Below, in pieces: positions 9,624-18,076 of a stretch of DNA of 64,000 nt (position 1 is the stretch's first letter; each line of letters begins with the position of its first letter). This stretch comes from Sulfurimonas sp. HSL3-7. Its GTDB lineage: Bacteria; Campylobacterota; Campylobacteria; Campylobacterales; Sulfurimonadaceae. The notes under the pieces are model-generated. The model was given only the letters and a program-made list of their open reading frames with translations, searched no databases and had not been told where the DNA came from. Made by a program: the position numbers and the translations under genes. The stretch is from NCBI RefSeq assembly GCF_039645985.1, contig NZ_CP147919.1, positions 1,860,001 to 1,924,000 of the forward strand, in the 5' to 3' direction.

Positions 9624-11249
9624 ATGTATGCCAAATACTTGATCGGTTTATTAGTAATTGGCCTTTTGGCCGGGTGTTCTAAAAGTGACGGTTCATCAGA
9701 TCATTCACCATCAAGTGAGGTCACAGTCCTCGACGGTTATATCAAAGATGGAAATGTAACCGATGCCAACGGGCAGGTCGCAACAGAGCGCAATGGAACA
9801 ATTGGACTCTATACTTTTGCATCAACCCCGGTCTACCCCATCTCATTGACCGTCGGCAGTGCCAAGCTGGTTGATACGAATGCAGCATTCGACGTCAACC
9901 TGAGTGCTGCTAGCGGCACGATCATCTCCCCCATAACGACCATCATTGATGGTGATGCTGCCGTCAGATCCAATATTGAGATCCTGCTGGGCGGACTGAG
10001 TGATGCAGAGTTGGCCGTTGATTATGTCGAAACCGACAATGTCGAAGTGGCCAAATTCGCCCAACTCTGCTACGCGATGCTTAAATATCCCAACGGTGCA
10101 TCACTGCTTAAAGAACGGTTGACAACGAACTTCAATGCCGGTACCGACACCAATCTCACCGCTTTTATCGATGAGATCAAAAGATCACCGGTTAAACAGC
10201 CTATCTTCAGGGAGCTACTGGCCAAAGTAAACGCCTTCAGCGGTTCTGTCAGCACGATGGAGTCGGAACTCAACAGTATCAAATCCCTGCTCGATACCGA
10301 CTTTACCGTCGCCGACAGGGCCGCATTGGATGCTTTGATCACTAACTATGATGCCAACTATACCGCTGATGCTAACGCTGCAACGACAAAAGACCTTGAA
10401 AGAAAGATCAAGTATGCCGTAGTAGACGCGGTGACAGATATGCACAGACTGTTTTATGGGAAGCTGACGTTTAATGTTGATATATCCTTATGGAATACAG
10501 AAAATGTCACCGATATGAGTGAAATGTTCTACGCTGCGGCAGCATTCAATCAGGATATCGGCGATTGGGACACCGCGAACGATACGAACATGAGTTTGAT
10601 GTTCTACGCAGCTAAAGTATTTGATCAGGATATCGGCGACTGGAATACTTCGAATGTTATCAGTATGGACTATATGTTCCACAATGCCAGAGCGTTTAAC
10701 CAGGATATCGGATCTTGGGACACTTCAAAGGTGACTACGATGTCCCATATGTTCGATACTGCCCAAGTGTTTAATCAGGACATCGGATCATGGAATACTG
10801 CGAAGGTCACCACTATGGCTTATATGTTTGCTCATACCAATGCGTTTAATCAGAATCTCGATGCGTGGGATACGTCAGGTGTAACAACCATGAACGGCAT
10901 GTTCTATAGTGCCACGGCATTTAATCAGCATATTGGATCATGGGACACTTCACGTGTAAAAACGATGAATCAGCTTCTCAATGCCGCCACCGTATTTGAC
11001 CAGTATATAGGGGATTGGAATACTTCAAATGTTACAGATATGACGTCCCTTTTTGAGGCTGCTCTTGCATTTAATCAAAACATCTCAGGATGGAACGTTT
11101 CAAGCGTAAAACTTATGCCAAGAATGTTCTTTGCTGCTACTGCATTTGATCAGAATTTATCAGATTGGAACGTGAGTAATGTTACAGATCATACTGAATT
11201 TGACGCCGTTGCAACCAGCTGGGTATTACCGAAACCGACATTTCCGTAA
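9624..11249 (+). CDS. Surface lipoprotein with ten BspA/DUF285-type repeats
   Basis: 541 residues. A lipoprotein signal ([18 protein letters not shown], Cys at 18) is followed by an acidic, Ser/Thr-rich domain to about 280, then ten near-perfect 25-residue repeats (about 283-532) of the form FNQDIGxWDTSxVTTMxxMF, the DUF285/BspA-like leucine-rich-repeat type. No catalytic motif is visible. Such proteins are usually surface-exposed and, in other bacteria, often bind proteins or cells. GAGGAG stands before the ATG. The gene sits alone after the tRNA array and its scar, which suggests acquisition. Adhesion or host/partner contact is inference. Confidence 0.85.
   Translation: MYAKYLIGLLVIGLLAGCSKSDGSSDHSPSSEVTVLDGYIKDGNVTDANGQVATERNGTIGLYTFASTPVYPISLTVGSAKLVDTNAAFDVNLSAASGTIISPITTIIDGDAAVRSNIEILLGGLSDAELAVDYVETDNVEVAKFAQLCYAMLKYPNGASLLKERLTTNFNAGTDTNLTAFIDEIKRSPVKQPIFRELLAKVNAFSGSVSTMESELNSIKSLLDTDFTVADRAALDALITNYDANYTADANAATTKDLERKIKYAVVDAVTDMHRLFYGKLTFNVDISLWNTENVTDMSEMFYAAAAFNQDIGDWDTANDTNMSLMFYAAKVFDQDIGDWNTSNVISMDYMFHNARAFNQDIGSWDTSKVTTMSHMFDTAQVFNQDIGSWNTAKVTTMAYMFAHTNAFNQNLDAWDTSGVTTMNGMFYSATAFNQHIGSWDTSRVKTMNQLLNAATVFDQYIGDWNTSNVTDMTSLFEAALAFNQNISGWNVSSVKLMPRMFFAATAFDQNLSDWNVSNVTDHTEFDAVATSWVLPKPTFP
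10470..11219 (+). repeat. Ten tandem 75-bp coding repeats
   Basis: The 25-residue units repeat at DNA level with period 75 and shared blocks such as AATCAGGATATCGGCGA. Neighbouring units (for example 10545-10845) are most alike, so recombination or slippage could change copy number without breaking the frame. Confidence 0.8.
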
Positions 11250-11369
11250 ATCCCGTGATTTCCGGGTCAGTCACGCCGGCTGACGTCGATGCAATCAGCC
11301 GACTTCTTGCGAAGACAGAAGGCCGGTCCACATTTGGCAACGTCGGCCACGCCCCTCTCTTTTGGAGAA

Positions 11370-11699
11370 TTATTTTTTCTTATAGTGGGACATAAAGTAG
11401 TTAAAAGAGTGTTTTAACGCCTTATTGGTCAGCTCGACAAACTCCTTTGTCTCCTGCCAGTTTGTACTTGCTTTTGTCTTCAGCTCTTTGAACTTCTTCT
11501 CAATCTCATCGATGAGCGCTTCAAGCTCTTTACGTTGCTCTTCATAGATCTTCTTCGCATCAGCACTGAGACCATCCACTTTTTCTTTCAGATTGAGCTC
11601 AGCCAGCTGTTTTTTGAATGAATCGATCTGTGTCTGCGCTTTCGTCAGTTCTTCCTCTTTTGTCTGTTTTTGGGCTTCGGCTGATTTTTTTTCTTTCAT
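11370..11699 (-). CDS. Coiled-coil protein, 109 aa
   Basis: A highly charged protein (KEKK, KEEELTKAQ, EEQRKELEALIDEIEKKFKEL) whose first 75 residues form a continuous predicted coiled coil. The C-terminus (NWQETKEFVELTNKALKHSFNYFMSHYKKK split across the end) is more globular or amphipathic. There is no signal peptide or membrane segment. I do not recognise a family. It stands alone between the repeat lipoprotein (convergent) and the flavoprotein gene (divergent). Confidence 0.65.
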   Translation of the reverse strand: MKEKKSAEAQKQTKEEELTKAQTQIDSFKKQLAELNLKEKVDGLSADAKKIYEEQRKELEALIDEIEKKFKELKTKASTNWQETKEFVELTNKALKHSFNYFMSHYKKK

Positions 11700-11836
11700 G
11701 GCAGGTCCTTCAGTTAATGTGTTTAAAACGATTATACACCGTTTTTATAATTATTATCCATTAAATTTTATAATTGTGCATAAGCGGACAACGCGACAGA
11801 GCGTTCAATGTTACATCTGACTAAGTATCGAGTAGC

Positions 11837-11842
11837 TACAAT
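11837..11842 (+). promoter_or_regulatory. -10 box placing the start site on the ATG (leaderless)
   Basis: TACAAT in GTAGCTACAATG ends 7 bases before the ATG at 11849, so transcription should begin at or next to the start codon. No ribosome-binding site is visible. Confidence 0.45.
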
Positions 11843-11848
11843 GTTGCC

Positions 11849-13072
11849 ATGAATAAAGTTGCCATAATTGGCGGAGGTGCAGCCGGGTTAATGGCGGCAC
11901 TGACCGCTGCAAGAGCCGGTGCCGATGTCACGATCTATGAGCACAACAAAAGTGTCGGCAAGAAGATCCTGGCCTCGGGGAACGGGCGTTGCAATATCAT
12001 CAATACGACAGCCTGTAGGGATGACTATTTTGGTGCTGATCCGGGCTTTAGCGCCTATGCTTTGCAACAGATGCCGTTTAAAACGTTTGAGAAGTTCTGC
12101 CAAACGATCGGTCTGCTTCTCGATATCAAAGATGACGGACGCTGTTACCCTCTCTCCAATGAAGCCAAGTCCGTCGTACTCGCCTTTCAGACAGCTGTGA
12201 AAGAGGCCGGGGTAAAAATCGTCTCTGAAAAACGGGTCTCGGGTATCGCCAAAGAGGGCAAGCAGTTCATCATCGAATCGGATCAGGAGAAAGCAGCTTA
12301 TGACAAGGTGCTTATCGCCACAGGATCGGAAGCGGCACCCCAGCTTGGCGCAACAGGTGACGGTTATGATTTTGCCAAAACCTTTGGCCACGAAATAGAG
12401 CCGCCCTACCCCTCTCTCGTGCAGCTGCATCTTGACTCAACGATCCACCATAAGATGGCCGGAGTCAAAACCCTGGCGGAAGTGACACTCTACCTCAACG
12501 GCAGACCCGAAGAGAAGGTCCAGGGCGACATCCTCTTCACACGCTACGGTATCTCCGGATTGGCGATCCTGGATGTAAGCCAAAAGGCGTCCTTGGCCCT
12601 GATGGAGTACCAACATGTTGCTGTGGGCATCAATCTGCTGCCCCGCTTCAACCGCCAGGCCCTCGGCACTCTGATAGAAAAACTGACTGTCGCGGTACCG
12701 AACCATCCGCTTGAAACGGCACTTACCGGTATTCTCTCCATAAAGGTCGTCCCCCACCTTTTGCAAAGTGCCCGTATCCGGCCTGACATCCCGGCCTCGC
12801 AATTGACGACAAAAGAGATCAAAAAGCTTTCCCATCTCATCCAGGATTGGCGCTTCGATATCATCGATACGCATGGTTTCAAACATGCCGAGGTCAGCGG
12901 CGGCGGGGTCAGTACGGCGCAGATAGACAACAAGACAATGGAATCAAAGCTAGTGGAAGGGCTATACTTTGCCGGCGAGGTGATCGACATCGTCGGACGC
13001 CGCGGCGGCTACAACTTCAACTTCGCCTGGGCGAGCGGGATGATCGCCGGAAAAGAGATGGCACGGACCTAA
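11849..13072 (+). CDS. HI0933/BaiN-type NAD(P)/FAD-dependent oxidoreductase
   Basis: 407 residues. N-terminal Rossmann FAD site GGGAAGLMAA (8-17), then the family block SVGKKILASGNGRCNIIN, a mid-protein FTRYGISGLAILDVS, and a C-terminal FAD motif EVIDIVGRRGGYNFNFAWASG. This family (YhiN/HI0933) contains flavoproteins of mostly unknown substrate; the BaiN label rests on one gut bile-acid enzyme and should not be carried over. Cytoplasmic, with no partner gene beside it. The mRNA may be leaderless. It converges with a truncated frame and the AraC gene. Confidence 0.88.
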   Translation: MNKVAIIGGGAAGLMAALTAARAGADVTIYEHNKSVGKKILASGNGRCNIINTTACRDDYFGADPGFSAYALQQMPFKTFEKFCQTIGLLLDIKDDGRCYPLSNEAKSVVLAFQTAVKEAGVKIVSEKRVSGIAKEGKQFIIESDQEKAAYDKVLIATGSEAAPQLGATGDGYDFAKTFGHEIEPPYPSLVQLHLDSTIHHKMAGVKTLAEVTLYLNGRPEEKVQGDILFTRYGISGLAILDVSQKASLALMEYQHVAVGINLLPRFNRQALGTLIEKLTVAVPNHPLETALTGILSIKVVPHLLQSARIRPDIPASQLTTKEIKKLSHLIQDWRFDIIDTHGFKHAEVSGGGVSTAQIDNKTMESKLVEGLYFAGEVIDIVGRRGGYNFNFAWASGMIAGKEMART

Positions 13073-13204
13073 GATCCGTGAGCAACAATCAGGTTCTTTG
13101 AACACCATGCGTTTGTCGCGGTGATAAAAGAGCGTGTAGGCCATCGGAAAGCCGAGGTTGCCGGAGAAGTGTTGCACAACGTGTTGGAAAGTAGAAACGG
13201 ACAT
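13073..13204 (-). pseudogene. Truncated coding frame coupled to the AraC gene
   Basis: The ATG at 13204 overlaps the araC-type stop as TAATG, a classic coupling arrangement. The frame begins MSVSTFQHVVQHF and reads protein-like through about 38 residues (YTLFYHRDKRMVFKEP), then runs antisense into the end of the flavoprotein gene, where it loses protein character (to 12962). It looks like the 5' remnant of a gene cut off downstream. I do not recognise the family. Confidence 0.4.
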
Positions 13205-14091
13205 TAATCAGAATTATCTATTCGGTACTGTTTCGGACTTTTACCGACTTTCTGTTTGAAGAACTTGGTGAACTGAGAAGCATCATGAAAATTCAGCGTC
13301 AGTGCAATACTGTTGATGCTCCTGTCGGTATAGACCAGCAGATACTTGGCCTCTTTTATAATGCGTTTATGAATATAATGCAAGGCGCTTTTTCCCAGTT
13401 TTCCTTTGACCGTTTCACTTAGGTATTTCGGGGTCAGATCGAGCAGCGATGCATAGTCATCGACGCGTTTCATACTTTTGAAATTCTCTTCCAGCAGCGA
13501 GAGAAACCGGCTGCAGATGACATCGCTTCTTGTTCTAAGCGTATCACTCCTGAGTTTTAATTTCTCTCTTTTCAAGATCAACAACAGCTGATTCAACAGA
13601 TGTTTCGCATAGAGGTAATTGTCCTCTTCGTCTCTTTTGAGTTCACTCTCGATCTCCTCGAAGATCTCCTTGACTTTAGTGAACAGCGACAGTTCCAGAT
13701 CAACACTTTCGAGCTGCCTGTCATGAAAATCCAAAAGTGCCGCCTCTTCGGGAAAGTCTCTCTCAAAGAGAAGCACATAATATTGCGTCGTATCGAACGT
13801 GTCTTTGAACGAATGGATGCTTTCCGGCGGCAACAGGTGCAGCGAGTGGGCATTGATCGTGTATTCGAACTGGTTGACATACCGGATCGAACCGCCGGTC
13901 AGACAGAAAACCATGGTATAGAAATCACACCGGACAGGCACCCCCTCTTTTCTTTGGGAGTTACTCTGGAGGATGACGATGTCGTGTGGCCGAAAGTCGT
14001 CTGAGAGGACATTCATGCCAAACTTCGGCTCTTCCAGATGTATTTGCCTGTAGCGTTCCAGCACCTGAGACATCGTCAATAGTTCCATCAT
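13204..14091 (-). CDS. AraC family transcriptional regulator
   Basis: 295 residues. The N-terminal cupin-like sensor (about 20-160, with GGSIRYVNQFEYTINAHSLHLLPP) is followed by the C-terminal double helix-turn-helix (about 195-290: LLDLTPKYLSETVKGKLGKS, then SINSIALTLNFHDASQFTKFFKQKVGKSPKQYR), the AraC/XylS DNA-binding signature. The start is ATG 14091 or 14088, behind AGGA. It is divergent from the SDR gene and probably controls it and itself. The ligand cannot be read from the sequence. Confidence 0.92.
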   Translation of the reverse strand: MMELLTMSQVLERYRQIHLEEPKFGMNVLSDDFRPHDIVILQSNSQRKEGVPVRCDFYTMVFCLTGGSIRYVNQFEYTINAHSLHLLPPESIHSFKDTFDTTQYYVLLFERDFPEEAALLDFHDRQLESVDLELSLFTKVKEIFEEIESELKRDEEDNYLYAKHLLNQLLLILKREKLKLRSDTLRTRSDVICSRFLSLLEENFKSMKRVDDYASLLDLTPKYLSETVKGKLGKSALHYIHKRIIKEAKYLLVYTDRSINSIALTLNFHDASQFTKFFKQKVGKSPKQYRIDNSD

Positions 14092-14118
14092 AGATCCTGA
14101 TCATTGCAACGTGTTGCC

Positions 14119-14146
14119 ATTATAACAAGAGTACGGCGTATATACG
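14119..14146 (-). promoter_or_regulatory. AraC-gene promoter with palindromic operator candidate
   Basis: TATAAT on the minus strand at 14119-14124 is a -10 for the regulator gene. The perfect palindrome CGTATATACG (14137-14146) covers the expected -35, so binding there could give autorepression. Confidence 0.4.
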
Positions 14147-14273
14147 TGGTATTGTCCATTTTAAGTTTAAAATATAGCTTTTTTCTTAATATTTTCAGTT
14201 AATTACTTTTTTAATTAAGTAAAATTGACAATTAATAGGCGTTTTTACTCTTACCAAAAAACGTTCCGTCAGC

Positions 14274-14279
14274 TACAAT
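14274..14279 (+). promoter_or_regulatory. -10 box of the SDR gene
   Basis: TACAAT in CAGCTACAATAAC, 35 bases before the ATG. An imperfect -35 (TTACCA, 14251-14256) lies 17 bases upstream. Confidence 0.45.
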
Positions 14280-14314
14280 AACAGCCATCAACCCACAAAT
14301 AGAAAGGATTTCTT

Positions 14315-15058
14315 ATGTCTAAGAAAAATGTACTTATTACCGGAGGTGCGAGAGGCATCGGTGCGGCCGTCGCCAAAGAGCTCGCCAAAAACGGTCACAG
14401 GGTGTTCATCAATTACGTCAACAGCACCCAGGTGGCGAATGATCTGGCGGCAGCCATCAACAATGCGGGCGGCGAAGCCTATACTGTTCAGGCAGATGTC
14501 AGGGATGAAGAGAGCATCAAGGCAATGTTTGACGAGGTCAAAAGCAAACACGGCGGCGTCGATATCCTGGTCTCCAATGCCAACATGAACTTTACGCAGA
14601 AGCCTTTTATGGAGCAAACCTGGGGCGAATTCTCCCAAAAACTCAATGATGAGATGCGCGCTTCATACGTTTGTGCCCAATATGCAGCGGCTTCAATGGT
14701 AGAAAAGAAGTTCGGTCGTCTTATCTTCATTTCGAGTACTTTGTCGGAAAGTCCTGCACCGACTTTTATCGCCCACGGTTCTGCCAAAGGCGCTCTCGAT
14801 ACCTTCAGCAAATATCTCGCACAGGAGTTGGGCGCCCACGGTATCACGTCCAACATCGTCGCTCCCGGTCTGGTCTTGACCGATGCGACCGAAGGTGCCC
14901 CGGAAGAGTTTAAAGAGTTCATCCGATCCATGACGCCGACGCAGACGATTTCAAAACCCGAAGATGTCGCGAATGCCGTCAGCTTTCTGGCAAGAGAAGA
15001 GAGTGCCCAGGTAACAGGGGCATACCTCTCTGTCAGCGGAGGGGCCTACCTCTCATAG
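14315..15058 (+). CDS. SDR family oxidoreductase with His in place of the catalytic Tyr
   Basis: 247 residues with the FabG-like fold. Cofactor motif TGGARGIG (8-15), NAG-equivalent SNANMN, and the serine strand IFISS. The usual YxxxK active site reads HGSAK: the tyrosine codon is CAC (His), checked in the DNA. The C-terminal SVSGGAYLS matches the family end. Oxidoreductase activity is therefore uncertain; it could use His, or be a binding or regulatory relative. AAAGGA precedes the ATG. It faces an AraC gene and precedes a flavoprotein gene, so it may be induced by that regulator. Confidence 0.85.
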   Translation: MSKKNVLITGGARGIGAAVAKELAKNGHRVFINYVNSTQVANDLAAAINNAGGEAYTVQADVRDEESIKAMFDEVKSKHGGVDILVSNANMNFTQKPFMEQTWGEFSQKLNDEMRASYVCAQYAAASMVEKKFGRLIFISSTLSESPAPTFIAHGSAKGALDTFSKYLAQELGAHGITSNIVAPGLVLTDATEGAPEEFKEFIRSMTPTQTISKPEDVANAVSFLAREESAQVTGAYLSVSGGAYLS

Positions 15059-15124
15059 CTTCGGTTAATACCGGACTGACAGCACACATTTTGTAGTATT
15101 GTGCAATCATGATCCAGTATCGTG

Positions 15125-15144
15125 TTATCCCCGAATCGGGATAA
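15125..15144 (+). promoter_or_regulatory. 7-bp inverted repeat upstream of the small flavoprotein gene
   Basis: TTATCCC and GGGATAA flank a 6-base loop, just upstream of a CTAAAATAG -10-like box. Could be an operator or a weak hairpin ending the SDR transcript. Confidence 0.3.
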
Positions 15145-15179
15145 ACTGCTAAAATAGTTCAAGTTAAAAGGAGAACAAG

Positions 15180-15785
15180 ATGCAGAAATATGATGTCATT
15201 ATCATCGGCGGCGGTGTATCGGGCCTTTCGTGCGCCATCACTCTGGGTTCGGCAGGCCCCAAGATGGAACTTGCCGCCGATAAAAAAGTACTCGTGATCG
15301 ACGCAGGAAAGTCCCATTTGAATATGGCGGAACTCCATAACGTACCGGGTATCGCCGAAGGAACAAAGGGGCCTGAACTTTTGGCCTCTTTGGCACAGCG
15401 GGCAGAAGCTTATGAGAACGTTTCCATCATGCAGGGCACCGTCGCATCCGTCTCCGGAACTGCGGGGGATTTTAAAGTAACGACCGAATCGGCAGAGACC
15501 TTCGAAGCCGACATCGTTGTTTTTGCCAACGGCATGCAGACCAACGCCGTAGAGGGCATCGGTGCTGCGATCGTCGATCATATCCGTGCACCGCGTCCGG
15601 GTATGGTTATGATAGAAAATCACAACGGCATAATCGGCGAAGGAAAGTACGTCACGGGCTGTGCGGCAGGTGCCACCTCCATGTTCGCTTCGGCCGCAGG
15701 CTACGGTGCGCAAACGGCGACGGACATCATCAGCTCATGGGCCGGCAAATATACCGTTATCCACGACATACTCACAAAGGGCTAG
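15180..15785 (+). CDS. Small thioredoxin-reductase-like flavoprotein (no CxxC)
   Basis: 201 residues, about two thirds of a thioredoxin reductase. N-terminal FAD site IIGGGVSGLSCA (8-19), then a LHNVPGI block and a C-terminal YVTGCAAGATSMFASAAGYG that resembles the family FAD-binding end. The NAD(P)H domain and redox-active CxxC are missing, so it cannot act as a normal TrxB. Small FAD-only relatives of this kind exist beside regulators and SDRs; their substrates are mostly unknown. AAGGAGAAC stands before the ATG. It is followed 28 bases later by a cyclophilin-like gene. Confidence 0.8.
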   Translation: MQKYDVIIIGGGVSGLSCAITLGSAGPKMELAADKKVLVIDAGKSHLNMAELHNVPGIAEGTKGPELLASLAQRAEAYENVSIMQGTVASVSGTAGDFKVTTESAETFEADIVVFANGMQTNAVEGIGAAIVDHIRAPRPGMVMIENHNGIIGEGKYVTGCAAGATSMFASAAGYGAQTATDIISSWAGKYTVIHDILTKG

Positions 15786-15813
15786 GCAGAAACACCAATC
15801 GGGAGGATAAAGT

Positions 15814-16233
15814 ATGAGAGCACTGTTGAGTATGATCATCATTGTTTTGCTTACCCTTCCACTGGCCGCCCGTGACGAAGGTAAAAAGATGAAAATCAGC
15901 GTCCACGCAAACAACAATACCACGATTTTTCAACTCAATGACTCCCAGGCCGCAAAAGAGCTTTATGCGCAGCTTCCCCTGAGTATCAAAGTCGAGAACT
16001 ACAGCCACAATGAAAAGATATTCTACCCTCCAAAAAAACTGTCGACGACCGGCACGCCATTGGCTGACGCGCGGACCGGAACGCTCGCCTACTACGCCCC
16101 CTGGGGAAATGTCGTCATCTTCTACAAAGATTTCGGAACGGCGAACGGCCTGTACGAACTCGGCCATGCGGTGTCGGGCATGGAACATATCAAGGATTTC
16201 TCCGGCATGATAAAAGTAGAAACCACCGATTAG
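15814..16233 (+). CDS. Exported cyclophilin-like fold protein
   Basis: 139 residues. A signal peptide (MRALLSMIIIVLLTLPLAA) is followed by a small beta-barrel domain (about 30-137) of the cyclophilin-like/DUF3830-type family, recognisable by KELYAQLPLS, the GTLAYYAPWGNVVIFYKD block and the GxxELGHAVSG end. These proteins often sit with SDR, flavin and AraC genes, as here. Peptidyl-prolyl isomerase activity is not implied. GGAGG stands upstream of the ATG, and the spacing suggests an operon with the flavoprotein and SDR genes. Confidence 0.75.
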   Translation: MRALLSMIIIVLLTLPLAARDEGKKMKISVHANNNTTIFQLNDSQAAKELYAQLPLSIKVENYSHNEKIFYPPKKLSTTGTPLADARTGTLAYYAPWGNVVIFYKDFGTANGLYELGHAVSGMEHIKDFSGMIKVETTD

Positions 16234-16262
16234 CGCTTTAGTGGCTTGATGTGAGAGGTCAT

Positions 16263-17333
16263 ATGAAAATACACAACAAAATCGCCATACTCGCACTATG
16301 TATCACAGGAGTCATGATGAACGGATGTTCCGAAAAAGAACTCAAGCCGCGCTCCAGCGCATCGTTCTACAAGGATGGGCGTTTCGAGAGCAAGATGGAC
16401 CAGGAAGAGCTCAGTTTCACCGAGACACTTTCCATCATCTGGGAGATTTTTGTAAAAGACAACGAAGACACCACCCCCGAAACCGGGACCATCCCTGTAT
16501 ACAAACTGACCCGGGAGGAGTTGTTGCATATGCCGGAGAACTCCGTGATCCGCCTAGTCCATTCCACCCTGCTGTTTCGGCTGGACGGCCGTTTTATCCT
16601 GACGGACCCGGTCTTTTCCGAGCGGCCGTCGCCGATCTCTTTTCTGGGGCCGAAGCGTTTTCATGAGATGCCGATCTCTCTGGATGAGATGCCCTATATC
16701 GACATTCTCATCATCTCCCACAACCACTATGACCACCTGGACGAAGCGACGATCAAAAGCCTGAAGGATCGGATCGGACATGTTTACACGACGCTGGGCA
16801 TCAAGTCGCAGCTCGTAGATTGGGGTGTTGACGCGTCCAAGATCACCGAGCTGGACTGGTGGGAAAGTGTCGAAGATCAGAGTCTAACTATTACAGCTGC
16901 TTCGGCACAACATTTTTCCGCACGGGGATTTTTTGACCGCAACCGGAGCCTTTGGGCCTCCTGGATCATAAAAAGCGCCCATACCAACCTCTATTTCGGA
17001 GCGGACAGCGGCTATTTCAATGGTTTCAAGGAGATTGGAAACCGCTTCGGCCCCTTTGATATGACGTTCCTGGAAGCGGGCGCCTATAATGAACGCTGGC
17101 GAAGCATTCATATGATGCCGGAAGAAACCGTCCAGGCCCATATGGACCTGCGGGGTCGACGGCTTTTCCCGATCCACAACGGCAGCTTTAAACTGGCCAT
17201 GCACCCTTGGAAAGAACCGCTGGAGCGGGTCGTGGCGGAAGCCGAACGCAAAGGGATCGAACTGAGCCATCCGCAAATGGGCGAAGCTGTGCCTCTCCTG
17301 GAGTATAAGGCTACTGAAATATGGTGGGAATAG
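16263..17333 (+). CDS. MBL-fold metallo-hydrolase lipoprotein (NAPE-PLD/UlaG-like)
   Basis: 356 residues when started at the ATG at 16263, which has GAGAGG in front and gives a clean lipoprotein signal (MKIHNKIAILALCITGVMMNGC); an ATG at 16251 is less likely. The metallo-beta-lactamase core shows ILTDPVFSERPSP, the metal motif HNHYDHLD, SAQHFSARG, YFGADSGYF and LFPIHNGSF, matching N-acylphosphatidylethanolamine phospholipase D-type enzymes. Such proteins hydrolyse phosphodiesters or amides, here at the periplasmic face of a membrane. The substrate is unknown; a lipid is a guess from the family name. Confidence 0.85.
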   Translation: MKIHNKIAILALCITGVMMNGCSEKELKPRSSASFYKDGRFESKMDQEELSFTETLSIIWEIFVKDNEDTTPETGTIPVYKLTREELLHMPENSVIRLVHSTLLFRLDGRFILTDPVFSERPSPISFLGPKRFHEMPISLDEMPYIDILIISHNHYDHLDEATIKSLKDRIGHVYTTLGIKSQLVDWGVDASKITELDWWESVEDQSLTITAASAQHFSARGFFDRNRSLWASWIIKSAHTNLYFGADSGYFNGFKEIGNRFGPFDMTFLEAGAYNERWRSIHMMPEETVQAHMDLRGRRLFPIHNGSFKLAMHPWKEPLERVVAEAERKGIELSHPQMGEAVPLLEYKATEIWWE

Positions 17334-17362
17334 CGATATTTGGCGGCAGATTATCATCTTTG

Positions 17363-17405
17363 TCAAATCAGGCAATCAGACCCAAAGGGTCGTTTGATTG
17401 TTTGA
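17363..17405. terminator. Bidirectional hairpin after the MBL gene
   Basis: TCAAA, CAATCA and GACCC pair with GGGTC, TGATTG and TTTGA around AAA, with one bulge. It lies between convergent genes and could stop transcripts from both sides. The rest of 17406-17599 shows no gene. Confidence 0.55.
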
Positions 17406-17599
17406 AGCCAACTATATCTTATATCCTTACCAATCATTTACAAGAAGGGATAATTCGCCTATTGTAACCCGACAAAACAGGATTCGAAAGAGGCAAGGAA
17501 AAAGAGATCGGCGAGTGTATCGCCTCAGCAAAAATCAAAAAAGCACTCCTGATCCAATAAAACTGTTCACTACTGATACCCTCGTTTGTGTGGGCATCT

Positions 17600-18001
17600 T
17601 TATTGATAATAGATATGGACGACCGTATCTGGATCAAGGTCACCGATCTGAAAATAGTGGTACCCGCTTTCACCGACTTCGAAAACATAGTGGGCTTCAT
17701 ACGCACCGTCAAACCATTGGTCTATCAGGATCATGCTCCAGTCATTCACATCGATGTAGGCATACCCGTAGTCATTATAGATGTCGATATACACTTTCGT
17801 GCCGTCTTGCAGATAGGGTGTTTCAAAATAGAGGCTGTCGTCCAGATAGTAGTCGTAGGAGTAAGGCAGTTCATACTCCTGTACCACCCAGCCGTATGAA
17901 CCGTCGACATACAGACTATCCCTATCTGAATACGAATCGTATGTGACTTGACAACCGGCCAACATAAAAGCTATCAGTGTTGAGAATATAAAGGTTTTCA
18001 T
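17600..18001 (-). CDS. Acidic tyrosine-rich lipoprotein
   Basis: 133 residues from the ATG at 18001, chosen for its AAGGAG site and the lipoprotein signal MKTFIFSTLIAFMLAGC. An upstream in-frame start at 18034 adds no signal features. The mature part is unusually rich in Tyr and Asp (SYSDRDSLYVDGSYG, YSYDYYLDDSLYFE, YIDIYNDYGYAYID) and is probably all-beta. No known family recognised. Its place beside acylphosphatase and an outer membrane barrel suggests an envelope role, but nothing more specific. Confidence 0.7.
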   Translation of the reverse strand: MKTFIFSTLIAFMLAGCQVTYDSYSDRDSLYVDGSYGWVVQEYELPYSYDYYLDDSLYFETPYLQDGTKVYIDIYNDYGYAYIDVNDWSMILIDQWFDGAYEAHYVFEVGESGYHYFQIGDLDPDTVVHIYYQ

Positions 18002-18076
18002 TTTTGTCTCCTTGTTATGGGGAAACAGTAACAAGAAAACGTGAAGTGACTGTGAAGTGTGCGGCCTACTGTGGCG

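Noticed and set aside
10470-11219. Regular 75-bp repeats considered as a CRISPR array
   Set aside because: The units are coding, have no constant repeat/unique spacer division, and there are no cas genes.
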